Shown here in pieces: positions 36,481 through 47,405 of a stretch of 64,000 bases of DNA. The notes beneath the pieces are model-generated. The model was not told the DNA's origin and ran no database searches. It saw only the letters and a list, made by a program, of their open reading frames with translations. Made by a program: the position numbers and the translations under genes. The DNA comes from Sphagnum compactum (taxonomy: Eukaryota > Bryophyta > Sphagnopsida > Sphagnales): contig OZ234504.1 of the NCBI GenBank assembly GCA_965153455.1, positions 4,774,001 to 4,838,000 of the forward strand, given 5' to 3'. Each line of letters opens with the position of its first letter. The first letter of the stretch is position 1.

Positions 36481-36713
36481 TTTTAGAATATTTTCTCCAC
36501 ATGCTTTAGATTAGATAATGAGCATAAACAAGCTTTGTACTTTGTACCTCAATGGTAGTGACGGTATTTGGATTGATTCTTTTATGCCAAATTTCAACTC
36601 GCAAATTTAATTTCAACCTATACAAGAATTTTCATGGTGAAAAAAATGGCCCAAATATAGCCAAATTTGACTCTTTTCTTTTGGATGATCACCATTTTGG
36701 CTATATCACCAAA

Positions 36714-36745
<32 letters not shown>

Positions 36746-37210
36746 AATAGAAAACCTGGAGTCTGAGTATGCTTGTAAATGGTGGAAGATCTTTTCAATT
36801 GAAGAATGCATCTTCACTATGGAGAGGTACTTTCAAACACAGAGAAAAATATCTTGCCCTACTTGTGTCTTAGGGTTTACCACAAAAAGGGCCTGCCGGA
36901 GGTGGAGCTGAGTGGAGGCCTGAATCGGGTAAAGCTTGTAACCAAGGGCTTTACCAAACGTAAAGCCCTGAACCGATTTTATTTTTTTAGTTTTCTTGTC
37001 ATACCCGGTGGACATCCCCTCTAGGTAGCATGAGAACCAAAGCAGGTGTTTCCAAACAAGAATCAAAACACTCACATAAACGGGCATTATTTTTTTTCAA
37101 AATGCCTGCCCTTCATGGAGGAAACATTTCAAAGTATGCCCTCCAACAACACTGCAAAAATTGGCGCAAAGTCTTTGCGCACGTAGACACCACCACAATG
37201 GGCCTTATTT
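36481..37210. other. Intergenic DNA with (AT)n
   Basis: An (AT)~14 tract lies at about 36713-36739. Nothing else is recognised. Confidence 0.5.
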
Positions 37211-37214
37211 TGAG

Positions 37215-37535
37215 GGGCTGACAAAGAAAACAAGGGGAGTGTCGCACTGTGGCCTCGCCATTTACATTTTTAAAGTATCTAAAGGCAAAAGAAGAATTAT
37301 GGAAACTCAAATATTTCACCATGCAAAAATACAATCTTTCAAAAATCGTCCTTCAAGATATTATAACTCGATAACTAATCTCAAAGTTTCAACAAGAGCC
37401 AGATATCATGTTTCAAAAATCCTCATATAAAAATAGACCTACTACCCAGCCTGGGGCCAAAATCCCTTAAGCTACTATACTCTTTAATGAGTCTAAACAC
37501 AATATCCTTCTTGCCTTGGTAGGCAAAGCCACTAA
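37215..37535 (+). repeat. Dispersed repeat A, copy 2
   Basis: Partner of 232-540, same orientation. This copy has an extra ~60 bp before 'aaaatcccttaagctacta'. It ends about 500 bp upstream of the psaG start codon, so it may border that promoter. Confidence 0.75.
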
Positions 37536-37655
37536 AGTTGGATCTCTACATACCCGGTATGGGTACCTAGGTGGGTAATCAGAGGGCACCCTTGGTTTCA
37601 GGGGGTTAATCTCCTAAGGAAAAATGAGGCCACGGAATTGGTAGAGAAGAGACAG

Positions 37656-37662
37656 GATAAGG
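37656..37662 (+). promoter_or_regulatory. Candidate I-box
   Basis: GATAAGG, the core of the light-responsive I-box found in many photosynthesis promoters, lies 372-378 bp upstream of the psaG ATG. A single short match, so only suggestive. A CT-rich leader (37847-37862) lies closer to the gene. Confidence 0.25.
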
Positions 37663-38033
37663 ATCTCCTACGCTCTCATTGGGTCTACGGTTCAATCGCG
37701 CGTTTTTTCGCACCCGCTCTATCTGCTCCCTTTTCTAATAAGGTGGCACTTCGCTACTCGTCGTTTCCAATAAAGCATCAGTCTTGAGTGATAAAAGGTG
37801 TCTCACCCGAGGAAGCGAAGGGTCACCCAGGGTCGTCCGCCCGTCGTCTCTCTCTCTCTCGTTGCGATCGCACCTCGCTTCGTTTCGTCGGTTTGCGGAC
37901 AAATTCTCGAATCCCGCGTACCTTCGGCCATTTTTCCTCTTGACGAGTGCTCGTTCTCTTTTGTGAAGCAGCGGAAAATTGGAGAAAAAACCATCTTTGC
38001 TTTTATTCTTTCTTTTTTCCTTGACAATAAATT

Positions 38034-39244
38034 ATGGCTGCCTGTGCTGCAACTTCCAGGGTGACTACAGGGATCCCCTCTCTGTCAGGTAGCAACAAGG
38101 TCGTTGCACGGGGGGCTGCTGCTGTTCAGGCTTCTTTCGCCGGTCTCAGATCCGGGAATACAAGAGTCGATGGACTGAGTTTGAGCAGATCTCGGTCGTT
38201 TGCAAACCGAACAGCGGTTGCCAAGTCCGTGGCCAATACAACTTGTGGCCTTGACACGCCAATCGTCATCTCTCTCAGCACCGGAGCTCTTCTGTTCCTC
38301 GGACGATTCGTATTCTTGCCTTTCCAGAGAGACAATGTAAGTGGATTTTCTCTCGCCTTCGACTGTCCCGCAATTCTTAATGTAGTTCGGAAAATTTCCC
38401 CAGTCTCTTGTTATGTATGACTCGACCTTTAGCGTCTAGCTGATATATGAGGGCCAGACGATTATCTTCCAAGGCCCGAGGTACAAGAAGTTGCTCTTGA
38501 AAACTTCCGGAATGGATCGCGAATTGGAAAGATTTTATTGTCATCTGGCGAGATGTCGATTTGTTCGTTATATGAGTGTGCAATTCCTCGTCAATTGGAG
38601 TACCTGCCTCTTGTAGGTCTATTTCTGCACTTTGGATATTATTGTCAGTTCTTTTTCTCTCCTAATCCAAAAATCTCCGTGGTGACTGAAACAGATGACA
38701 CCGTGCTTGCATATATGTATCTTGCGTCCTTTAAAATTCTTGTATGTGCATGTTATGTGCACAACAGCGATGCAAGATATAACACAATGCGATTGTTGTG
38801 TTCAAAGGTGCTGATAACATCTGAATGGCACCCTTAAAGTGTCAAGGATTTATTGACTCCTCTGATATTCAGCCCTGGAATATTATGCCATTTGAACCTT
38901 CAAGAAATTTTGCTTTATGTGAGTTTAAGCCCCTGAGTTTCTCAATATTTCCAGCTCTTCCGGCCTGCATAATTTAGGTGGAAGTTCTGAAATCCTGTGT
39001 GTCTTGAACTCACAAGATGCAGTGGACGGTTTTTCAGGTAGCAAGGCAAGGACTTCCAGAGCAGAATGGTGAAAGTCATTATGAGGCTGGAGATGTTCGT
39101 GCTCAGGAGGTTGTGAGTCTGTTGAAGACCAATGATCCTGCTGGTTTCACCATCGTTGATGTTCTTGCCTGGGGAGCTTTGGGCCATGCCATCGCATTCT
39201 TCATCTTAGCCACTTCCAACAATGGTTATGAGCCTACCTTCTAG
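38034..39244 (+). CDS. psaG: Photosystem I subunit V (PsaG), two exons
   Basis: Exon 1 is 38034-38336 and exon 2 is 39038-39244, joined in phase 0 across a 701-bp GT-AG intron (AAT|GTAAGT ... TTTTCAG|GTA), giving 169 residues. Residues 1 to about 70 are rich in Ala, Ser and Arg with few acids, a chloroplast transit peptide. The mature protein has two membrane helices (about 75-95, [19 protein letters not shown], and about 138-160, [20 protein letters not shown]) joined by the conserved loop RQGLPEQNG and [11 protein letters not shown], and ends NGYEPTF. PsaG sits at the edge of the photosystem I core in thylakoids, where it helps stabilise antenna (LHCI) association. Family length and both helices are as expected, and no defect is seen. 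The closest homologous subunit, PsaK, lacks the QGLPEQNG loop. Confidence 0.96.
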
Positions 39245-41440
39245 GCAGGGGAGGATGTATTCCACCCATCAACAACATCATGTGCAGTACTTCAAAGCTG
39301 TGAGCAAAGCATTTGTGTTTTGTACATGTGTCTTGTTATGGTAAGGTTGTGGCAGCACTGTACCTTAAATGCATCAAAGTTTGCAATTGTAATCAAGCCT
39401 GCACAGTTTTAACAAGTCCAGAGAGTTCTTCAGCCTCTGATATTTTGATTGTTTTGCTCAATTGCGATTTAAGTGGAGATCAAACTGAGTAGCAGGTGTA
39501 GATTTCAAAATTGATATTTTTGGCATCATTGCCTTCAATATCAGTGTGCAAAATAGGGAATGCTGTAATTTGAATGTTAGAGCTTTTGTAACAAATGTGG
39601 TGTGTGGACTGTGGACCCATGAATGTAGTAGTTAAGAGCATCAATGTGATGTTTTCTTCAACATATTCTCACTTTGGACTCCTGTTCAGAAAACAGATGC
39701 TTTCCAGGATAAGATCTCTACTACATCCAAAAGTAGTTCAAAAGTTTGAAGTTTGAGCTTCTCGGAGGTAATTTAATCTTTAAGTTACTGAACAAAAGTT
39801 GTGAATCTTGAGACCTGATCATCACCCCCAAGTGGAGATGTATGATATTATGGACTTTATATTGCTTATAGGATCATCACTATGTGGCTTTGGATTCTGC
39901 AATGGAAAGAGTCGTCTGCAGTGGTGCAGTGGTCAGTCCAATAATATTGAGACAAGTGTGAATTAATCAGCACTATGATGTTTGCAATTGCCATATACAG
40001 CATTCACAACCATCTGTAGTGTGAAAGTAGTTATGTGATCATTTATTGTGGTGGTCAAATGTTTTTTTTAGACAAATGTGCGTTTGGCATTTGCCAAATG
40101 ATAGGCAAGTGAAGGATTAGTCAAGCAATAAAATCTGTTTTTTAGTTTTGGAAGGTGAAATTATTTTCTTGTTTCTTAAGGTAGCTTGGTTAAGAAGCCG
40201 ATATCAATAACCCCTCCCTTTTTTTTAAACTCAAAATACCAATGACAAATCATGAAATGTACATGCACCAAAAAAAATCTCAAATCAAGTAGACATAAAA
40301 CACAAATATTAATGCTACCTTCAAAATGTACCAATTGACATGAACTCTGGAAATCATAATTTCCAGATTGTAAAACATGCATGATTTGAGTGAATTACAT
40401 GTTGAATGAAAGAGAAAATTTTGGTATTGGGATTATTGCTTCTTGCTACATAAGATGATATGCATTGCATTCAGTTTATGAATGAAACACCACCTTGAAG
40501 ATGTAAGACCAATTAAGGAGATTGCATATCAATTAAGGCCCAAATACCAGATATGGGTGGAGCTGCTCTTATATTCCATGTTCACAAGGGAAAGCCAGTG
40601 CATCATATCCACTATTGAAGTCTTTCTAGGACTTAAGAAGCCCTTGAGTGGCATGTTATTCCTCCCTGATATTTAAGGTCAGAGAGATATATTTGTTCTG
40701 TACTTGTTTTGCACAATTGATGTAGAGGTGAGTTGCAGTTAATAATCATATTTCTTAAGGCTTCAGGTAGATGAAGGGAAGCTTGTAACCTTCGATAATT
40801 TTCTCTGACTGAATACAGTTTCACAGCCAAGATGAGTTTCAATGTCGTTTGGAAGAAATAGAGTTCCACAGTTGTTTCTGCATATCTAGCTAGCATATGA
40901 CTACATGGCCGAATGAGACATCTCATCATTTGGTGGATGTTTTATGTGTAGCACCCATGGGTGTCACCCATTGTAAAGTATGAGGTGAACATTATCATGA
41001 ACCTAAACATTTGCAGGTCACAAGACCTATGAGGGGGATGGTTCTTACACCCATAAGATCTTACACCTACTTATACGCATAAGATCCCTCTCTCTCAAGG
41101 GGTAGGTGTAATAATCCCTTCTCTCTTCTAGAGGGAGATTGATAGATACTGTGTGCCACCCAAATATACTAGGAAATTTCTCAGTGCTTTCCACTTTCTG
41201 AATAAGCAAACTAAGGGCAAATGGTTTGCCTGTTATGGGACAACAGTTGGACATATTGGAGTAAGACATGAAGCATACTACTTTTGCTACAAGATAGGTT
41301 ACTGAGGTAAAACTCAACATCAACTCAGGCTGGGTTTCATGCACAACTGAATCATAACAGGCTTCCAAGGGATGGTGTGCTGGTGGCTGGCTGTTGGTTC
41401 ACTCTGGCCTTTCAATAGTTAGGTTGCCATCCTGAAGTTG
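39245..41440. other. psaG 3' region and intergenic DNA
   Basis: The first 200-350 bp are probably the psaG 3' UTR. Beyond that no coding sequence is recognised. 'cataagatc' occurs twice near 41045-41085. Confidence 0.45.
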
Positions 41441-41449
41441 AAGTTGTCC

Positions 41450-41592
41450 AAGCTATGGCTGAAGCTATGAGAGGGATTACCAAGGCCATGTGGTCAAATG
41501 AACAGGCAGCTCAACCTGCCAGCTATATGCAAGAATTTGAAAGGCAAAACAAAAGTGTGGAAGAAATTATCACAGATGCCATTGACAATACT
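41450..41592 (+). pseudogene. VPS2 / CHMP2 (ESCRT-III) gene fragment
   Basis: The plus strand reads AMAEAMRGITKAM, then after one extra base (a T near 41492) GQMNRQLNLPA, then, after a small deletion, MQEFERQNK and, a few residues on, TDAIDN. These are consecutive parts of the VPS2 ESCRT-III subunit, which remodels endosomal membranes during vesicle formation. The fragment covers about 45-50 residues of a ~220-residue protein. It has a 1-base frameshift and a deletion, and lacks the N-terminal basic half and the C-terminal MIM region. It is a pseudogene fragment or a captured exon; a functional copy would have to lie elsewhere. Confidence 0.85.
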
Positions 41593-41599
41593 CCTAATG

Positions 41600-42004
41600 T
41601 TACAACCTCAAGGAGACGATACTCCATTGAGCAGAGTTCTCTAATTTGGCAAATACTCTGTCGCTCATCCATTGCTCAAAACAATTGAGACCTCTTTAAT
41701 ACCAGCCTGCCCTGATAGTAAAGTCATGTGGGCATTCCAGAAAACTGTCTCCTATGGGTGGCTCTTTGTACAGATGGCAGTGACTAAAGAGGTACATTCA
41801 TAGCAAGGTGACAACAGCTTCTGAAAGAGGCATTCAGCATTTGTGCCCTTCTATGAAAATTGACCCATGTGCTTGTATCCTCACTCTATTCCAAAGTAAT
41901 AGAAAGCAGAGAGAAGGTGTTTTGATCTTCTTCCTGACAATCAATGATTGATTTGATCGGTTTGTTAATGCCTTTGTTAGGTTAGGTGACTAAACCTGTA
42001 AATA
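41600..42004. other. Intergenic, nothing recognised
   Basis: No supported feature. Confidence 0.4.
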
Positions 42005-42121
42005 TCAAACTTGTAGTGGAAGAGATTGTGACTCAAGTGTAATTTCAGCATTGTCAATGCTGGAGATTGGCTGTAGAGTTGCTGCTGCATCCATTGACTC
42101 CTCAGACAAGCTGCGCATAAC
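42005..42121 (-). other. Possible terminal exon of unknown gene
   Basis: After a pyrimidine-rich stretch and GAGCAG acceptor, the minus strand opens with VMRSLSEESMDAAATLQP and ISSIDNAEITLE, and ends at TGA (42005-42007), 38 residues. The composition is protein-like, but no upstream exon could be joined and RER1 lies just upstream on the same strand. It may be a last exon, a fragment or chance. Confidence 0.3.
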
Positions 42122-42129
42122 CTGCTCAA

Positions 42130-43178
42130 GACATCAAATATCTCAAGTCAAAAAAAAAGTAGAAGAGGCTTCAATAGTAGCCTTCATTATGTGATTCATA
42201 TTTCATTTATCCTAAGTATAATAGCACTGAAACTATTTGGTGGTAAAAATGGACAGCCAATGAGTAATTGCTGCTCAGAAAAATTGCCCTCCAGTTGCAC
42301 TGCTATGGAGAAGAAAACTAGAAAACTAGCAAATTTGGGTGATTGATTGTAATACTCAATCATATGGATACAAATGGGGCTACATGAGGAATAAGGCAGG
42401 AAAAATGTGAACATGAAATACAGAGACTGTCAACTTGTTAGGTGAAGGTATTTCCTGAAGCACAAGGGGATGACACAAATGAGCCATCACATGGAATCTG
42501 TGGTTGTTTTTCATAAGACTTTGAGAACAACCTCAGGTACTAGAATGTTAACATTCCATAGTGTTCTAGGATGTAATAGTATGATTACACCATAAATACC
42601 AAACAGAAAAACAGGGAAGGAATGACCAACATAGAGCCCAACAATAAATCTACTTGTAGGGCTCTGATTGACATTGACTGTACCTTCAACTTCAAAGCAA
42701 AATGACTCAAAGCAACCTGAAAATTTTGTAATTACAACCACTCTATCACAAAGCTAAAAGCTCAAATGGCATAACTCTTCCTCGAAACCACCCTGTAACA
42801 ACCTTGGAATCAGCTGCCCTTGTGCAAGTCAAGAACCCTGTTTGGTGGATCCAATACTTGATGCTTGGCATTCTAGACAAAATTTTAAAATACTGAAATC
42901 ATCGAGAGTGCTGAAGAATTCAAAAGGTAAACAACCACCAAAATGTCTCAAATGCTGCCAAACTTCTGTCAAAAGAATTTTTTTTTAAAAATGGAGGAGC
43001 TGCAGAGGAGCCCCAAAGCACAAGACATAATAGAGGACAAGAATGTACAGTGAAAAAGGACAGAAGAGAAGGAACCTGAGTATTCTGTCATCCTGCAATC
43101 TCCTATAACAGTCTGACTAGAGTGTAAGCAAAAACCAAAGGAGGGCATCTATTGAGTGTCCTAGAGCTACAAACCAAA
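42130..43178. other. RER1 3' region
   Basis: Probably includes the RER1 3' UTR at the right-hand end. No coding sequence recognised. Confidence 0.4.
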
Positions 43179-44317
43179 CTAGTATTTCGAAGTGCTTGCC
43201 TGGTCAGAAGATGATGGCCTCTTCCCTGTATACCGCTGCACTCACCAATTCACCCATCCGCCACCACTCTCCATCAAACAGATAATGTTTTCAAGTCATG
43301 GTATAAGAAATGCAGTTCTTCAATGTGACGCACAATAGAACCCTGCTCTTTCCTTTGTCTCTTCAATCATCCTCTGGCAATGATATGTGCACCCTGCTAG
43401 CTGTACATTACAGGAAATTCACCTTAAAACTAGTTTGAAATTGCCTTACCTGCTTGCCCACAGTGAAAGGAACATAACGGTACTTGATCATGTGCCTAAT
43501 TTGTCGCTTCATTGTGAGCACAAATAGCACAAGCCAGTAGAGCAAAAGAATGGGCCAAAACACTGGCACGTCAAAAATGCTGAAAAAGGTAAGCACAAAA
43601 GCCACCAGGAATGCCTTTGTCAGAGCATACCTGCACATTGAAAACAAATGGAAACAAACCCATGTCAAATAAGTATGCATATGCAAGCTCCTGCCAAATC
43701 TGACAAACATAAAGTTATTCACAGATTCACCATGCCCTACAAATTAGGGTTTCAGAAGAACAGTTCATAACTTTCTGATTTCCTGTACATGGTGAATGAA
43801 ACACAAATAGGTCCTGAGTTGGAGGAGCTGCCCAGAAACTGTTGTCATCCTCCAAAGACACATTACAGAATAGCAATGGGAACTGAGAAGTGGGGATGGG
43901 AATGCAGAAGAGATTAGGGTTTGCACAGTACAGGATACAGAGATATTTTGAAACGTACCAGAATTTGAACTCCGGAAGTCTGCGAATGAATGGCTTGAAT
44001 TCATCAGTCTCCTTGGAAGGCAGACCAGGGTCTTCAATTTCTGGATCGACTTGCGGAGACAAAAACCCTATGAGCAAGTTCAGCAGATATATCCCCAGGC
44101 CGTAAGTCACGATATAGAAGCCGTTGATGTAGTAAGCTCGCAAGCCAAAAATGGCAGCCACCACTAGTGATCCAACCCAGCGAGCTACAGGATGTGGCGT
44201 CGACTTGTCTAGAAAGAACTGGAATTTCCGACCTATGTTATCTCTCCATACTGCTACTGGATTCGTCACTCCCCCACCACCCTTGCTTGCTACATCCTCC
44301 TCGTACAAAGCATCCAT
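43179..44317 (-). CDS. RER1: RER1 family ER-retrieval receptor, three exons
   Basis: Exons on the minus strand are 44317-43959, 43630-43450 and 43235-43179, with introns of 328 and 214 bp (GTACGT...TGCAG and GTAAGG...TGCAG) and exact phase agreement; 198 residues. Conserved RER1 blocks are all present: [46 protein letters not shown] (split at the first intron), [14 protein letters not shown] and [15 protein letters not shown], then [10 protein letters not shown]. Four membrane segments fit (about 47-63, 67-88, 122-140, 142-160) with both ends cytosolic. RER1 cycles between Golgi and ER and returns certain membrane proteins to the ER in COPI vesicles. The N-terminus is Gly-rich and variable, as usual for the family. 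The start is the only ATG before the conserved region. Confidence 0.95.
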
Positions 44318-44374
44318 TGCTCAGCAGCAAAAGAACCTCGCCAGGTTTGTAAAATGTTCACACCCACTATCACT

Positions 44375-44418
44375 TCTTCTCCTCTTCTTCCTCCTCCTCC
44401 TCCTCCTCCTCCTCCTGC
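44375..44418. repeat. (CTC)n microsatellite upstream of RER1
   Basis: A CTT/CTC trinucleotide tract, GAG-rich on the gene strand, about 60-100 bp upstream of the RER1 ATG, so probably in its 5' UTR. Confidence 0.85.
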
Positions 44419-44811
44419 TCCTGCTTCCCGAAAATTTCTAGAGCTTCTTCACAGGTGCCCGACTCTAATGTTTCCAAACCCCGCAACAAAAGCTGGCAAA
44501 ATTCGATTTTCCCTCGGTCACTGGGCCTGCAAAGGAAACTTTTGTCGCTTCCAAATCCTAGTGCATCCGAGAAAATGTGGTGCCTCCTCAAATCAACATT
44601 CCCCCAAAAGCACGGAAAAGCGAATGGAAACCCTAATGCATCTGCAACAGCAACAACTCTGCGAGAGCAGCTTCCTGTCGAGAATGCGTATGTTTCTCTC
44701 CAAACCCCAAATGCGACACTAGGATTTCATTTCACATTTTGAACCCTATCCGTATGTATACGGTGTTACAGACTATTGCTAGGAGGTATAAACAAATGGT
44801 GTACATAGCAG

Positions 44812-45150
44812 TAGTGTTGTCCAGGTCTGGTTTTCTGGCCGGTTCTGGATCCAAAGAAGTCCAGAACCAGACCTAGTGGGTCTACATGGGTCAAGATTTG
44901 TGACAAGACCCAACTCGGTCGGGGTCAAGACCGGTGTTTCCCGTTCTGATTCTCAAAGCCCAAACCAACAATTCTTGGAGTTCAAGAACCGCCTCAAAAA
45001 CTGGACCAGCCATTCTTTTTGGGGGAGTGAAGAATCGTTGCAAGAACCGTCAGATACGATTCTGGAGAGAAAGAAAAATTGTCATAAGAACCCGTTTGAT
45101 GATTCAGATGGCTCACTTGGTGGGTTCCGGTTCTTAGTTGTAAGGTCTTA
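44812..45150 (+). mobile_element. hAT-like MITE, one end visible
   Basis: It begins TAGTGTTGTCCAGGTC, a typical hAT-type terminus, and continues with repeated 'ccagaacc' and 'ggttct' palindromic words, like the better-defined element at 50898-51187. No matching right terminus was found, so the right limit is approximate. Confidence 0.45.
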
Positions 45151-45171
45151 GTTTCTATCTATTTGCCATTC

Positions 45172-45336
45172 GTTTAATTATGCAGATTGTTAGCTACTTA
45201 TTATGATTTGCATTAGGTAGCTCTCCCATGAACTTGGGCTAGGAATATTATTAATTAGTAGTTTAATTATGCAGATCGTTAGCTACTTAATATGATTTGC
45301 ATTACCTAGCTCTTAGGATTATTATTAATTAGTAGC
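45172..45336. repeat. 89-bp tandem duplication
   Basis: 'gtttaattatgcagat-gtta' then 'gctactta-tatgatttgcat' begins at 45172 and again at 45261. Both end with 'ttattaattagtag'; the second unit lacks 'cccatgaacttgggct'. A weak third trace ('cgtagctacttagtaa') follows near 45364. Confidence 0.85.
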
Positions 45337-45419
45337 ATAAATAACTGCTTTCCTACGCATATCGTAGCTACTTAGTAACCTTGGAATAAATAGCATAGCC
45401 TCGCATACTGTTTACCATA

Positions 45420-46110
45420 TGTTTACTTATGCAAATCTTATGTGCAGAACCCATCCACAAACCATCATTTAACATTATGCATTTGGTAGCTCTTCGTCAT
45501 ACCACAAAGGAGGCAATTTCAAAAAATAGATGGCTATGATTGGTTGAAGTGATGTAATAGCCAATAGCTACCACATGAAAGGAAGGGTTTGACCAAATTC
45601 AATGTCATGACATCCTATGTCATTGCTCAGCCAAATTTTCAGAGTTCCAAGGAGTTCCCCTTTAAAATTTGATTTGTTTTGTTAGGAGGGGAGAAAAAGA
45701 GATGTTAAAAGGCATTAGCTTTCAATCGTCATTGGTGACAAGTTGACAATTTCCATCCACAAACCCAGAATAACACTATTTCATTTCTTCTTATGACATG
45801 ATGACTAGGTGACACTTCCCATTGTGCGGTAAGCAACCAACTACTTTCCATCTAATTAGTTAGCACTTCTACAATAATGCTCCAGACACACTTGGTGTTA
45901 ATTAAGAAAACATAATTACTTCTAACATTAGGGTTTATGTTATTTAACCACTAACAAATTATCAAAATGTTAATCTAACAATGTAACATTGACATCTATC
46001 CACACCTAAAGATAAGTTAGGTCTAATTTTATTTTACTTAAGTTAATTCTACTTTAGCACACACTTGTGTTCAAACCTAAAGTTAAAGTTTTGGCCAAAG
46101 TTCTATATCC
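45420..46110. other. Intergenic, nothing recognised
   Basis: AT-rich DNA, no supported feature. Confidence 0.4.
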
Positions 46111-46119
46111 CATCATAAT

Positions 46120-47405
46120 GCAGTGTTTCTCACCAACCATGTGCCGCTTCATCTTCGCATGAAAATTTCGTTGATTTTCATCTTACAGCTTATGTTGTTT
46201 TTTTTCTTCATTCACAAGTTTTCATCATTGTTTTCATCTTCACGCTCTCCTTCGTTACATTGTTTTCTTCTTTCATTTTCCTTCTTTGAATTGTTGTGGT
46301 TCAATGGATTTCGAACAAGTGATTTCTATAGCATTTCTTGTGTTCTTGATCAAGTTGCTCCAAGGGATTTTATTACCATGGAATGTAGCTTTTCAACAAC
46401 ATGTGTTTGTAACATTGACCTTCGACTTTTTGTTAACATATTTGTGTCTACATTAACATCAGCTTGCTTGTAGCATGGGACTATTACAAATAGAACTTGG
46501 ACATTGGGTGAAACCGAGGTCGACGACTTGGTTTTCAATCTTCTTCCTAACAAAGTATGACGATGAACGTTGGCTACAAAAATTTTGTATGAAGAAGCAA
46601 ACTTTTTTCGATATTGTTGCTCGCCTCAAGCCTCTGATTCAAAAATAAAACACACAATACATATTTGCAATTCCAATTGAAGTTCGAATGGCATGCACAT
46701 TGTATAAAATTGCTCAAGGTTCCAACCTATTGATTTGTAGTGAATTGTTTACTATTAGTCGATCAATAGTATCAGTTGTCCTTAGAGAAATCATAATTGG
46801 GATCAACATTGTTTTCCAGAAGGTACTTTCTTGGCCTATGGGAAACAAGATGCAAGCAATAATGCAAGGTTTCAAAAACTTTTGTGGTTTGTTGAACATT
46901 CAAAGGGCCATGGATGGTACGCATTTTTCAATTTCGAAGCTTGTTGGACCTTTTAGTGAGGATTATTATTATCACAAAACATGCAATTACAACATTGTGT
47001 GTCAAGCTATTGTAGATGACAAAAAAATTGTTTATTGATTTGTTTGTTGGACTCTTTGGGAGTGCCAATGACTCCAGGGTTCTTAAAAATTCTAAACTTT
47101 ATGTTAATGTTCAACAATAAGGACTATTTAGTGCAAATAGAAGTCAAGATGGTTTTGCTCCTTACTTGTTGGGAGATAAGGGGTACCCTTTATTGTCCTA
47201 GCTGATGACAATGCATAAAAATGGAGAAACAAACATTCTTGAGATGTTTTACAACAAAAAAACATAGACGAGGACGATCTATTGTAAAAAATGCATTCAA
47301 CATTCTCAAGAAGACCTTTAACGAGCTACAAAGGAAGATAAAATTGCATGTTTCTCTTGTTCTAGATTTGGTTTGTTGCTGTTATTTGTTGCATAATTAT
47401 TAAGG
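46120..47405 (+). pseudogene. PIF/Harbinger transposase relic 1
   Basis: Joined across frames the plus strand reads DDERWLQKFCMKKQTFFDI, VRMACTLYKIAQGSN, QRAMDGTHFSISK (first catalytic Asp), FVGLLGSANDSRVL (second Asp, after a frameshift near 47035), YLLGDKGYP and GRSIVKNAFNILKKTF. At the position of the third catalytic residue the usual Glu codon is AAA (Lys) at 47287-47289. This is the DDE transposase (DDE_Tnp_4) that cuts and pastes PIF/Harbinger DNA. An in-frame stop (near 46646) and the E-to-K change make it inactive. A hydrophobic segment at 46123-46470 may be an N-terminal extension. No Myb-like partner or terminal repeats were found nearby. Confidence 0.85.

Noticed and set aside
44151-44722. 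Plus-strand Pro/Leu-rich frames opposite RER1
   Set aside because: Antisense to RER1 exon 1 and the CTC microsatellite.
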